Source of the DNA: JACCTH01 sp050741915
Lineage (GTDB): Bacteria > Actinomycetota > Acidimicrobiia > Spongiisociales > ZC4RG35
Length of the DNA: 64,000 nucleotides
Assembly (NCBI GenBank): GCA_050741915.1
Contig: JBOGEX010000110.1
Location: forward strand, 1-64,000
Reading direction: 5' to 3'
The notes beneath the pieces are model-generated. The model was not told where the DNA came from. It did not search any database and saw only the letters and a list, made by a program, of their open reading frames with translations. Within the stretch, counting starts at the first letter, position 1. Each line of letters begins with the position of its first letter. This document shows positions 36,125 to 43,750 of this stretch, in pieces. The translations under genes were made by a program, and so were the position numbers.

Positions 36125-36423
36125 CCTTGCTGGTCCCGGATGAAGGCGATGACTCTCTCGATTTGCTCCTCACTCAATGTGCTCGAGAACGATGGCATCC
36201 GGCCCCGCCCGCGGGTAATGGTGAGCTCAAGGAAAGCATCATCCTGGGTAGAGGCGTTCGAAGCGGCGTCGAGGGCAGGCCCGATGCCGCCGCTCAGATC
36301 GGCTGCGTGGCAATTCGAGCAAACCTGCTCGTAAATCTCTGCTCCAGGGGCATCGGCTGACGGACGACCGACACAGCTCATCACCAACAGGACGGCCGGC
36401 GAAAGAAGGAGAAGATTTCTCAC
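36121..36423 (-). CDS. Lipoprotein c-type cytochrome, single heme
   Basis: GTG 36423 gives a 100-residue precursor with a signal sequence ending in lipobox LVMSC (Cys about 17). It also has one heme site CSNCH (about 35-39) and a distal Met in GRMPSF. It should be a membrane-anchored electron carrier outside the cell membrane. It lies between manC and menC in the same direction, 13 bases after manC, so a small cytochrome is co-transcribed with menaquinone enzymes. Confidence 0.87.
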   Translation of the reverse strand: MRNLLLLSPAVLLVMSCVGRPSADAPGAEIYEQVCSNCHAADLSGGIGPALDAASNASTQDDAFLELTITRGRGRMPSFSSTLSEEQIERVIAFIRDQQG

Positions 36424-36436
36424 CGTCCGTGGGGGA

Positions 36437-37471
36437 TCAGAGGTAGTCCTCGCCCAGCCGCTCGACCAACTTTTTGACATCCTGCGCGGCCCGGCGGCGC
36501 GTCACCAGGACCGCATCCGGGGTTGCAACCACCACCAGGTCGTCGACGCCGGCTACTGCGACCAGCGGCCCGTCGGAGCGGATGTAGCTTCGCCGCGAGT
36601 CGACAGCGACAGCAGAACCGATGATTACGTTCTCGTCCCCATCTTTGTCGCCCAGCTCCCAAAGGGTTTCCCACGAACCGATGTCATTCCACTCGGCTGC
36701 CAGAGGCACCACTACCGCCCGCGCTGTGTGCTCCATCACCGCCTTGTCGATCGAGATGGCCGGAGCCGCGGCAAACTCGGGACCGAGCTGGGATCCGAAG
36801 TCGCGCTCCTCCGCCGAATCCACCGCCGCTCGCACGGCCGCCAGAACATCGGGTACGAGGCGATCGATTTCTTCGAGCAGGATCCCAACTGGGAATACGA
36901 ACATGCCGCTGTTCCATAACGCCCCCGCCTCGATCAGAGCGGCGGCTTCCTCATGGGCAGGCTTTTCGACAAAGCGATCGATGAAAAGTGCCGAACCCGG
37001 GCCTTCGGATTGAGGAACGATATAGCCATAGCCGGTTTCGGGCTTGGTCGGGACCACGCCGAAGGTGGCGAGATGACCTGTCGTAGCGGCGGAGATGGCG
37101 CGTTCCAGGGATTCCACAAAGGCCGCCGGTCGATTGATGTGGTGGTCGGCCGGCATCACGACCAGGAGGTCCTCTGGTTCCGCCAAGAGGGCCGCGGCGG
37201 CGATCGCAGGGGCCGTGTTGCGCGCCACCGGCTCGGCGACGATCTTTACAGATGGCTTGGCGCCCAACTCCTCTTGGAGATAGGGAACCTGGGCAATGTT
37301 CGCCAGGATCAAAGTGTTGGCCTCGAGGTGGGATAGGCGATCGAGGGTCTGGGCGAGCATGGTGCTTCGGCCAATCACCTTCTGAAACTGCTTAGGCCGC
37401 TGCCGGCGGGAGAGGGGCCAGAGGCGAGTCCCCGATCCGCCCGAGAGGACGACCGGGATGAGCGACGACAT
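36437..37471 (-). CDS. manC: Mannose-1-phosphate guanylyltransferase
   Basis: ATG 37471 gives 344 residues with the nucleotidyltransferase signature SGGSGTRLWPLSRRQRPKQF (about 10-29), VMPADHHI, FVEKP and the Trp-Asn-Asp-Ile-Gly-Ser-Trp motif. It makes GDP-mannose from GTP and mannose 1-phosphate. There is no C-terminal isomerase domain. It is divergent from mannosylglycerate synthase, which consumes GDP-mannose. TACCCT lies 7 bases before the ATG. Confidence 0.93.
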   Translation of the reverse strand: MSSLIPVVLSGGSGTRLWPLSRRQRPKQFQKVIGRSTMLAQTLDRLSHLEANTLILANIAQVPYLQEELGAKPSVKIVAEPVARNTAPAIAAAALLAEPEDLLVVMPADHHINRPAAFVESLERAISAATTGHLATFGVVPTKPETGYGYIVPQSEGPGSALFIDRFVEKPAHEEAAALIEAGALWNSGMFVFPVGILLEEIDRLVPDVLAAVRAAVDSAEERDFGSQLGPEFAAAPAISIDKAVMEHTARAVVVPLAAEWNDIGSWETLWELGDKDGDENVIIGSAVAVDSRRSYIRSDGPLVAVAGVDDLVVVATPDAVLVTRRRAAQDVKKLVERLGEDYL

Positions 37472-37477
37472 CGAAGT

Positions 37478-37484
37478 TAGGGTA
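37478..37484. promoter_or_regulatory. Shared bidirectional -10 element between manC and mgs
   Basis: The seven bases TAGGGTA carry TAGGGT on plus (8 bases before GTG 37492) and TACCCT on minus (7 bases before ATG 37471). The two boxes overlap by five bases on opposite strands, so both genes would start from one melted region. Confidence 0.6.
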
Positions 37485-37491
37485 TCGCAGC

Positions 37492-38595
37492 GTGTCTTCG
37501 GCTTCGGCTCAGTCGCTCGTAGCCGTTCCGTTCCTGTCGGAGCCACCAGACCTCGTCGCACGAACCTTGACGGAGGCGCTCTCGCATCCGGCTGTCGGGC
37601 GCGTGCTGGGGATTCACGGCGACGATCAAAGCGTCAACGCCGCCGTGTCCGACCGGGTCGGAAGCTCGCCCCGCATCAGCCTGATAGGTCAGCGACGGAT
37701 TGGGGTCCTGCGACCGGGCAAGGGCGACGCCATCAATACCGGCCTTCGCTTCTTCCTCGAAGAAACCGACTACCGGCGCCTGCACTTCTTCGACGCCGAC
37801 ATAAAAACCTTCGACGGCGGTTGGGTCGAGCGGGCCGAGCTGGCCCTGGATGGCGGCTACGACGCCGTTCGGCATTTCTATCCCCGCTCCCCCACCGACG
37901 GAATGATCACCGCGATGATCACCAGGCCCGGTTTTGGCCTCCTTTGGCCGGACTCGGTCCTGCCGTGGATCCAACAGCCGATGTCTGGTGAGGTCGCCTT
38001 CGCGAGAGAGGCGGCGGCGATGCTTGGCGCCGATCCTGTCATTGTTTCCCAAAGTGACTGGGGAATCGACACTGCTCTCACCCACCGCTCGGTGGCCCAT
38101 GGCCTCTCGATCTTCGAAAGCTTCGCGGCCGAGGGAAAGGATCATGGGCTCTACGGCAGCCTCGCGGACCTGCGGACCATGCTCCTCGAATGTCTCTATA
38201 CCTTGCAGCGGCTCCGCGCAGCGAGCCCTCCGGTCGCTATTCGACATGCCACAGATGGAACCTTCGATGCTGCACCCGCGGTGACAAAGAAGATCGCCTA
38301 CGACATCGACGCCACTCGCGAGCTCTTGCTCCGATCTTGGTCTACAGAACAGTCGGAGCTTCTGCGTCGACACTTCGGCACTCCGGCTGCCGATCTCGAC
38401 ACCACCGGATGGTTGACAGTATTACGGGTTCTGCTGGACGGCTTTGACCCTGGCTCTCCCGATTGGCAAGAGATTGCGTTCCGACTCTGGACGCAACGAG
38501 TGTTGACGTATTCCGAGGCGATCGACGGCGTCACATACAAGGAAGCGATGAACTATCTGCAGGCGATGGTGGAGCAGGCTGCTGCCTCAAGTTGA
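37492..38595 (+). CDS. Mannosylglycerate synthase (GT78, single-step)
   Basis: The 367-residue protein closely follows the layout of the Rhodothermus marinus GT78 enzyme as I recall it. The stretch LRPGKGDAINTGLRFFLEE (about 72-90) is followed by metal-binding DAD at 101-103 in HFFDADIKTF. VRHFYPRSPTDGMITAMITRPGFGLLWP, the QSDWGIDTALT segment, KDHGLYGSLADLRTMLLEC and the C-terminal FRLWTQRVLTY all match. It transfers mannose from GDP-mannose to D-glycerate, giving mannosylglycerate, a compatible solute for salt or heat stress. Substrate supply comes from divergent manC. GTG start. Confidence 0.88.
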   Translation: MSSASAQSLVAVPFLSEPPDLVARTLTEALSHPAVGRVLGIHGDDQSVNAAVSDRVGSSPRISLIGQRRIGVLRPGKGDAINTGLRFFLEETDYRRLHFFDADIKTFDGGWVERAELALDGGYDAVRHFYPRSPTDGMITAMITRPGFGLLWPDSVLPWIQQPMSGEVAFAREAAAMLGADPVIVSQSDWGIDTALTHRSVAHGLSIFESFAAEGKDHGLYGSLADLRTMLLECLYTLQRLRAASPPVAIRHATDGTFDAAPAVTKKIAYDIDATRELLLRSWSTEQSELLRRHFGTPAADLDTTGWLTVLRVLLDGFDPGSPDWQEIAFRLWTQRVLTYSEAIDGVTYKEAMNYLQAMVEQAAASS

Positions 38596-38694
38596 TTAAC
38601 ATCCTTAACTAAATATCGACAGGGTTGCATCGATTTGTATTGAATTCATTCGTAACGCGTACGCGCACGCACTGGTGCGCTCGAAGGAGGACAG
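38596..38694 (+). promoter_or_regulatory. AT-rich leader of the H1-like gene
   Basis: This 99-nt gap is markedly AT-richer than its surroundings up to about 38655. TTGATT and TTGCAT are possible -35 boxes, but no -10 with correct spacing stands out. A strong ribosome site GAAGGAGG lies 5 bases before ATG 38695, in contrast to the leaderless genes around it, so a real 5' leader is likely. Confidence 0.45.
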
Positions 38695-38889
38695 ATGGCA
38701 ACCAAGAAAGCCCCGGCTCGCAAGAAGGCTGCGGCCAAGAGGGCACCTGCCAAGAAGTCGGCAGCAAAGAAGACCACGAAGAAGGCAACCGCCAAGAAGG
38801 CTCCAGCCCGCAAGGCTGCGGCGAAGAGGGCACCTGCCAAGAAGACCGCACGCAAGAGCACAGCTCGGAAGACCGCCAAGAAGCGATAG
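38695..38889 (+). CDS. Histone H1-like lysine/alanine-rich nucleoid protein
   Basis: The 64-residue protein consists almost only of Lys, Ala, Arg, Thr and Pro. It is an internal duplication: KKAPARKKAAAKRAPAKK (about 4-21) recurs as KKAPARKAAAKRAPAKK (about 34-50). It resembles the free C-terminal tail of actinobacterial HupS/Hup or bacterial H1-like proteins, but without an HU body. It should bind DNA non-specifically through charge. It has a strong ribosome site and its own terminator, so it is a monocistronic gene probably expressed at high level. Confidence 0.85.
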   Translation: MATKKAPARKKAAAKRAPAKKSAAKKTTKKATAKKAPARKAAAKRAPAKKTARKSTARKTAKKR

Positions 38890-38901
38890 CCGACAAGTAC
38901 G

Positions 38902-38946
38902 AAAACCCCGGATCCCTCCAAGGCGATCCGGGGTTTTCGTTGTTTT
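38902..38946 (+). terminator. Rho-independent terminator of the H1-like gene
   Basis: CCCCGGATC (38906-38914) pairs with GATCCGGGG (38925-38933), followed by TTTTCGTTGTTTT. An A-run precedes the hairpin, so it may also act for the convergent gene ending at 38955. Confidence 0.9.
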
Positions 38947-38954
38947 AGGAACCC

Positions 38955-40325
38955 TCAGTCGTCAGAGGTGATGGAGACGTGGTTGCACTCGAGGCAAACC
39001 CGCCGCGTGAGACCACCGGACGATCGTGACTCTTGATAGGTGTGAACGTGCTCCTGATCGGCCTTGGGCGGACGTCGGAGTTTGGCGAGGAGACCCACGT
39101 TGGTCTCGGCGGGGTGATGGCCCGATCCTTTTGCTTCTTTGAGCTTTCCCCGGGCTGCATCGATATCGGTGACCTGGGGAGCGGCTTGCTCGTCACCTGG
39201 CTGATCCCCCGTTTCGGTCGTTTCGCCTGAGTCGCGACGGCTCTTGCGCCGCTGGCGGCGTTTGGTGAGCTCGTCGCCGGAATCCTCGTCGAGGCGACCT
39301 TCTGGTGGTGGGGGCTCGGAGGACGCAACCGCCGGAGGCTCTTCGACTCTGATTGGAGTCTCGGTCACTACTGGCTCCTCGACGGAAAGGTCAACCGTCA
39401 CCCGCCGAGCCGGTGGAGGAGCGATCCAAGATGGCTCCGGCCAAGATGACTCTGGAGAGTCTGGCTCCGACAATTCGTCGATCGCCGAACTTTCGATAGC
39501 CAGTTCCTCGACGGCGGGCTTCGCAGGACGCTTGCGTTTGGGAGGTTCTTTGACGGCCGCCTCTGGCGGCACGGCCTCGATCACGGGAATCTCATAGGTT
39601 GGCGCCGCGGCGGCGGGGGCTTTGGTGGTTGGCGATTGCAACGCCGGCGGCTCGACAACTGGCGGCTGGAACACTGGTGCCTCTATCACGGGGGGCTCGG
39701 TGACGAGAGGCTCGACGGGCGGCGGTTTTGGCTGTGTTGGCCGTTTGCGCGCCTTCTTGACTGGTGCCGGTGGCTCCTCGACCTTGGCGGGCTGTCCGGC
39801 CGCGGGCACAAGTTCCAACGCCTCTGCCTCCGCCCAGGTAAAGCGACGCTTCTCTTCCCCACTGGCCGCGGCCTCGGCCAAGGCGATGGCGGCGAGCTTT
39901 TTGGCGAGGTCGGACGTGGGAACCTTCTTCTGCTTCTCCGGTTGGAGGCGGGTCGGTTCGTGGGCGCGACCCGGAACGGGCTCGGGTTCGAGCGGAGCCT
40001 CATCCTTCCGCCGGGCAGCATCGGCGGCGGCGCGACGATGCCGTCGCTTCCGTTTCTTGGCGTCCACCCACCCCTGCTGCATGCGGGTGACGCCCTCATA
40101 GGCGAACACGAGCGCATCATCGGCCAGGAACTCCATCTCGTCGTCGCCCAGGAACAGTGTGAATCGCTCGGCGATCTCGCGCTTTACCTCCACGTCGGCC
40201 AGGTACCAGCGTCCCATCATGTCGGTGCCGCGCAGAATCTCAAGGTGGTAGTCGTCTACCACCAGCGAGACTCTTATACCCGGACCGCGATCACCGGGGG
40301 AACGCAGGGATCCTTTGAATTGCAA
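38955..40325 (-). CDS. Unknown Pro/Glu-rich protein with conserved N-terminal domain and zinc-ribbon-like tail
   Basis: The protein is 456 residues from TTG 40325. Residues 1-85 form a compact beta-rich domain (SLVVDDYHLEILRG, RWYLADVEVKREIAERFTLF, DDALVFAYEGVTRM), followed by a highly basic KKRKRRHRR helix (about 90-105). Residues 110-400 are low-complexity Pro/Glu/Ala with many VEPP/IEAP motifs, probably disordered. The end has HVHTY...RRVCLECNHVSI, a possible metal-binding tail, but with only two Cys. I recognise no family. The basic stretch and tail suggest RNA or DNA contact. Confidence 0.7.
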   Translation of the reverse strand: MQFKGSLRSPGDRGPGIRVSLVVDDYHLEILRGTDMMGRWYLADVEVKREIAERFTLFLGDDEMEFLADDALVFAYEGVTRMQQGWVDAKKRKRRHRRAAADAARRKDEAPLEPEPVPGRAHEPTRLQPEKQKKVPTSDLAKKLAAIALAEAAASGEEKRRFTWAEAEALELVPAAGQPAKVEEPPAPVKKARKRPTQPKPPPVEPLVTEPPVIEAPVFQPPVVEPPALQSPTTKAPAAAAPTYEIPVIEAVPPEAAVKEPPKRKRPAKPAVEELAIESSAIDELSEPDSPESSWPEPSWIAPPPARRVTVDLSVEEPVVTETPIRVEEPPAVASSEPPPPEGRLDEDSGDELTKRRQRRKSRRDSGETTETGDQPGDEQAAPQVTDIDAARGKLKEAKGSGHHPAETNVGLLAKLRRPPKADQEHVHTYQESRSSGGLTRRVCLECNHVSITSDD

Positions 40326-40416
40326 ATGAACCTCTAACTCGGCCCGCGAAATCGATTCTTGAGCCGAAACACGATCTCACCCTCGACTAAAGCCGTCAAG
40401 GGCAGATTGTCCCCGC

Positions 40417-43245
40417 CTACGGGGCGTAATCCTCAAGCGGAGGACAGGCGCAGATCAGGTTACGGTCACCGCCAGCCCCGTCAATCCGCGAAACCGGCGG
40501 CCAATACTTATTGAGGCGCAATCTCTCGGTCGGAAATGCCGCCAGATCCCGCGAGTAAGCCCGGTCCCAACTGTCGGTAGCGACGTCAGCAGCAGGGTGG
40601 GGTGCCCACCGCAGGGGGCTCTCCTCCTCGCACCATTCACCGCCTTCCACCCGGGAGATCTCCTCCCGAATGCCAATCATGGCGTCGCAGAAACGGTCGA
40701 GTTCCTCGAGCGATTCGCTCTCCGTCGGTTCCACCATGAGAGTGCCCGGCACCGGGAAGCTGAGGGTGGGGGCATGAAACCCGTAATCGGCCAGGCGCTT
40801 GGCAACGTCCTCGGCGGTGATCCCCGTCGTCCGGGTCAGCGGGCGTAGGTCGAGGATGCATTCATGCGCTACTCGCCCCAACGCACCTCGATAGAGGATT
40901 GGGAAATGGCTTTGGAGGCGCGTGGCCAGGTAATTGGCGGCGACGATTGCCACCTCTGAGGCTCGCCGCAGCCCGGCCGCGCCCATCATGCGGATGTAGG
41001 CGTAGGGAATAGGAAGGATCCCGGCCGACCCCCAAGGAGCCGAGGAGATGGCGCCGATCCCTGACTCAGGACCGGCCCCGGGGGTCAGGGGATGATTGGG
41101 GAGGAAAGGCGCGAGATGAGACCGAACCCCGATCGGGCCCACTCCTGGTCCGCCGCCTCCGTGGGGAATCGTGAAGGTCTTGTGCAGATTGAGATGCGAA
41201 ACGTCGGCACCAAACCGTGCGGGCTGAGCGAGTCCGACCATGGCATTGAGATTGGCGCCGTCGACGTACACCTGGCCACCATGGCGATGCACTGTTTCGC
41301 ATAGACCCCGGATACCTTCTTCGAAAACTCCGTGCGTCGAGGGATAGGTCACCATCACCGCCGACAACCGATCCGCGTGCGCAGCGCACTTGGCTTCCAG
41401 GTCGGCAAGGTCGACGTTGCCGTCGTCGTCGCAGGCAACAACTATCACGTCCATCCCCGCCATAACCGCCGAGGCGGCGTTGGTGCCGTGGGCCGACGAG
41501 GGAATCAGACATAGGTTGCGGTCCGTTTCACCGCGGGAATGGTGATAGGCCCGGATCGCCAGTAGCCCAGCCAACTCGCCCTGCGAACCGGCGTTCGGCT
41601 GTAGCGAAACGCGGTCGTACCCGGTGATCGCTTCGAGATAGCCGGCCAGGGCGTCTATCAGTTCGCGGTATCCCGAAGTCTGCTCTGGAGGCGCAAACGG
41701 ATGCATGCGAGCAAAGCCCTCGAAGCTGAGTGGGGTCATCTCCGTCGCGGCGTTCAACTTCATCGTGCACGACCCCAGGGGAATCATCGTTCGATCCAGA
41801 GCCAGGTCTTTGTCGGCCAGCCGTCGGAGGTAACGCAACATCTCATGCTCGGAGCGGTAGCGCGAAAAAACCTCGTGGGTGAGGAACTCACCTTGACGGG
41901 CCAACGTAGGTGAAACGCCCTCTAGCGTCTCTTCCGTAAGAGCGATCCCCCAGGCATCGGCCAGAAGCTGCAGGTGCTCCTCCGTCGTGGTCTCATCGAA
42001 GGAAATGCCAAAGCGGTCTTCGTCGAGGGGCCGAATATTGATCTGGCGTGAGCGCGCAGCCTCGAGCATTTGCTGCGCCCTACCAGGAGCCGAAACAGTC
42101 AGCGTGTCGAACCAGGTTTCGTTCTCGATTGCGATCTTGGCCCTCGCAAGAGAGGCTGCCATGCGGCCAGCCAATTGGTTGACCCGGCGAGCGATCGCCA
42201 CCAACCCCTCTGGTCCGTGCCAGCAGGCATATAGCGCAGCCATGACCGCCAACAGCACCTGGGCGGTGCAAACGTTGGAAGTTGCCTTCTCGCGACGAAT
42301 GTGTTGCTCGCGGGTTTGCAACGCCAGGCGAAACGCGGTGCGGCCGGCACGGTCTTTGGATACCCCCACCAGCCGTCCGGGGAGAGCGCGGACCATCGAC
42401 TGACGAGTGGCGATGAAGGCCGCGTGGGGCCCGCCAAAGCCCAGGGGAACCCCGAACCGCTGCGACGACCCAACGGCGATGTCGGCTCCGAACTCCCCGG
42501 GAGGAGTGAGGATCGTGAGAGCGAGAAGGTCGGTCACAACCGCTACCAGGGAATCGGCTGCGTGAGCCGCCTCGATGACTGACCGATGTTCTCTGAGCGC
42601 CCCCGACGATCCCGGATAGGCGATCAAGGCCCCGAAGGCATCCTCGAACTCGAACTCGGCGGGGTCGGCTATTTGCAGCTCGATTCCGATCGGCTCGGCC
42701 CTCGTCGCCACAACTGCGATTGTCTGCGGATGACAGTCGCGATCGATCCAGAACACGTTGCGATCTCCCTTGGCCAGCCGCCGGCACATCGTCATCGCTT
42801 CCGCGGCAGCTGTGCCCTCATCGAGCAAGGAGGAGTTGGCGACTTCGAGACCCGTGAGGTCGCTGACCATCGTCTGGAATGTGAGCAGCACCTCGAGTCG
42901 CCCCTGGGAGATCTCGGGTTGGTAAGGGGTGTAGGCGGTGTACCAAGCCGGGTTTTCCAAGACGTTGCGAAGGATCACCGAGGGGGTGTAGGTGTCGTAG
43001 TAACCGAGGCCGATCATCGGTGTGAAGGTCTGATTCGATTCGGCCAGTCTCCGCATCTCCGCCAGTGCCTCGGGCTCCGTCAGAGACGAGGGAAGATGGA
43101 GTTCTTCTGCAATCCGAATAGGCCCGGGAACGGTCTGGGCGATGAGCTCGTCTATCGACCCAGCACCGATCTCGGCCAGCATCTTGGCTAAGTCAGCGGG
43201 TCGCGGTCCCAGATGACGGCGGGAGAATTCGGTCAGAACTTCCAT
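40417..43245 (-). CDS. gcvP: Glycine dehydrogenase (decarboxylating), P-protein
   Basis: ATG 43245 (942 residues) is the natural start (MEVLTEFSRRHLGPR). The frame stays open 165 codons upstream, but that stretch is riboswitch and structured RNA. Both halves of the P-protein are present, with the PLP-binding Lys near 689 in NLHKTFTIPHGGGGPG. It decarboxylates glycine and passes the aminomethyl group to the H-protein. The other glycine cleavage genes are not in the window. Expression should be controlled by the glycine riboswitch upstream. Confidence 0.95.
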   Translation of the reverse strand: MEVLTEFSRRHLGPRPADLAKMLAEIGAGSIDELIAQTVPGPIRIAEELHLPSSLTEPEALAEMRRLAESNQTFTPMIGLGYYDTYTPSVILRNVLENPAWYTAYTPYQPEISQGRLEVLLTFQTMVSDLTGLEVANSSLLDEGTAAAEAMTMCRRLAKGDRNVFWIDRDCHPQTIAVVATRAEPIGIELQIADPAEFEFEDAFGALIAYPGSSGALREHRSVIEAAHAADSLVAVVTDLLALTILTPPGEFGADIAVGSSQRFGVPLGFGGPHAAFIATRQSMVRALPGRLVGVSKDRAGRTAFRLALQTREQHIRREKATSNVCTAQVLLAVMAALYACWHGPEGLVAIARRVNQLAGRMAASLARAKIAIENETWFDTLTVSAPGRAQQMLEAARSRQINIRPLDEDRFGISFDETTTEEHLQLLADAWGIALTEETLEGVSPTLARQGEFLTHEVFSRYRSEHEMLRYLRRLADKDLALDRTMIPLGSCTMKLNAATEMTPLSFEGFARMHPFAPPEQTSGYRELIDALAGYLEAITGYDRVSLQPNAGSQGELAGLLAIRAYHHSRGETDRNLCLIPSSAHGTNAASAVMAGMDVIVVACDDDGNVDLADLEAKCAAHADRLSAVMVTYPSTHGVFEEGIRGLCETVHRHGGQVYVDGANLNAMVGLAQPARFGADVSHLNLHKTFTIPHGGGGPGVGPIGVRSHLAPFLPNHPLTPGAGPESGIGAISSAPWGSAGILPIPYAYIRMMGAAGLRRASEVAIVAANYLATRLQSHFPILYRGALGRVAHECILDLRPLTRTTGITAEDVAKRLADYGFHAPTLSFPVPGTLMVEPTESESLEELDRFCDAMIGIREEISRVEGGEWCEEESPLRWAPHPAADVATDSWDRAYSRDLAAFPTERLRLNKYWPPVSRIDGAGGDRNLICACPPLEDYAP

Positions 43246-43300
43246 CAGGTCGTCCCTTCGCTCCCCGACTGTCAGCCTTTTGCCTTCAGCCTCGCCTCGC

Positions 43301-43390
43301 CGAACGGTCCTTAGGCCTGAGAGATTGCGGGGATGCAGTTGCCCCTTCGGCGACCCCCAAATCACTTGATCAGGAAGTCTCTCCCGTTCG
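43301..43390 (-). promoter_or_regulatory. Glycine riboswitch (single aptamer) controlling gcvP
   Basis: On the minus strand CGAACGG (43384-43390) pairs with CCGTTCG (43301-43307) as P1. Between them are the glycine-aptamer landmarks GGGAGAG, CGCCGAAGGGGCAA, CTCTCAGGC and AAGGACCG in the right order. Only one full aptamer is present. It ends 55 nt before the gcvP ATG, so control is probably translational or by a short downstream structure. Confidence 0.93.
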
Positions 43391-43483
43391 GTTTTGACAG
43401 CAAGCAGATAGTACCAGCGAACGCTTGAGCCCTTCGGAGGTTTCTGACCGAAAGCGGTGGGGAATGGGCGAACCTCAGGGCAG

Positions 43484-43640
43484 AAACAGAGCGGGGCTCC
43501 GGTAAGGGGGAAACCGGAGCCCCGCCTGCTCTTCTTTCGAAGAGCCGACAGGGAATCCATCGGCGCGGGCGCCAGGGGTGTCCCGCCCGACCCTGTCGTG
43601 GGGTTGGGGAACCGCAGGTGTGGGGCCACCTGACGGTCCC
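43484..43640 (-). ncRNA. Candidate structured small RNA with terminal hairpin
   Basis: On the minus strand, about 155 nt fold into strong stems. CAGGTG/CACCTG (43615-43632) is closed around a GCCCCA loop and extended by GGGACCG with CGGTTCCC. CGACAGGG/CCCTGTCG (43546-43553 with 43591-43598) and GCTCTTC/GAAGAGC (43528-43545) follow. The last is an 11-bp GGGGCTCCGGT/ACCGGAGCCCC hairpin (43493-43523) with a C-rich loop, followed by GCTCTGTTTCTG, terminator-like. A competing stem pairs 43575-43582 with 43656-43663. Family not recognised. Confidence 0.5.
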
Positions 43641-43645
43641 GGTCG

Positions 43646-43675
43646 ATGATATCTAGACACCCCCTCCAGAAGCAA
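43646..43675 (-). promoter_or_regulatory. Possible sigma-70-type promoter for the structured RNA
   Basis: Minus strand TTGCTT (43670-43675), an 18-bp spacer, then TATCAT (43646-43651). The start would be near 43640. The AT-rich stretch 43683-43740 upstream contains no gene. Confidence 0.5.
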
Positions 43676-43750
43676 TCGTCCCCCGGATTTCTTATCCACA
43701 GGTAAAAGTCCAAAAAGCGCGAATGACGCGCGCAACCCAATCATTTCGGG

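Noticed and set aside
38625..38948. ORFs in other frames across the H1-like gene
   Set aside because: They are shadows of the Lys/Ala codon repeats; only the frame from ATG 38695 has a ribosome site and a sensible product.
43484..43640. SRP (4.5S) RNA, RNase P RNA, tmRNA or 6C RNA
   Set aside because: No GGAA-capped SRP tip, no RNase P core motifs, no tRNA-like end. The C-rich loops have only four and five C and the spacing does not fit 6C.
43246..43740. N-terminal extension of gcvP (165 extra codons in frame)
   Set aside because: The extension covers the glycine riboswitch and the folded RNA region, has no protein-like composition, and the family begins at ATG 43245.
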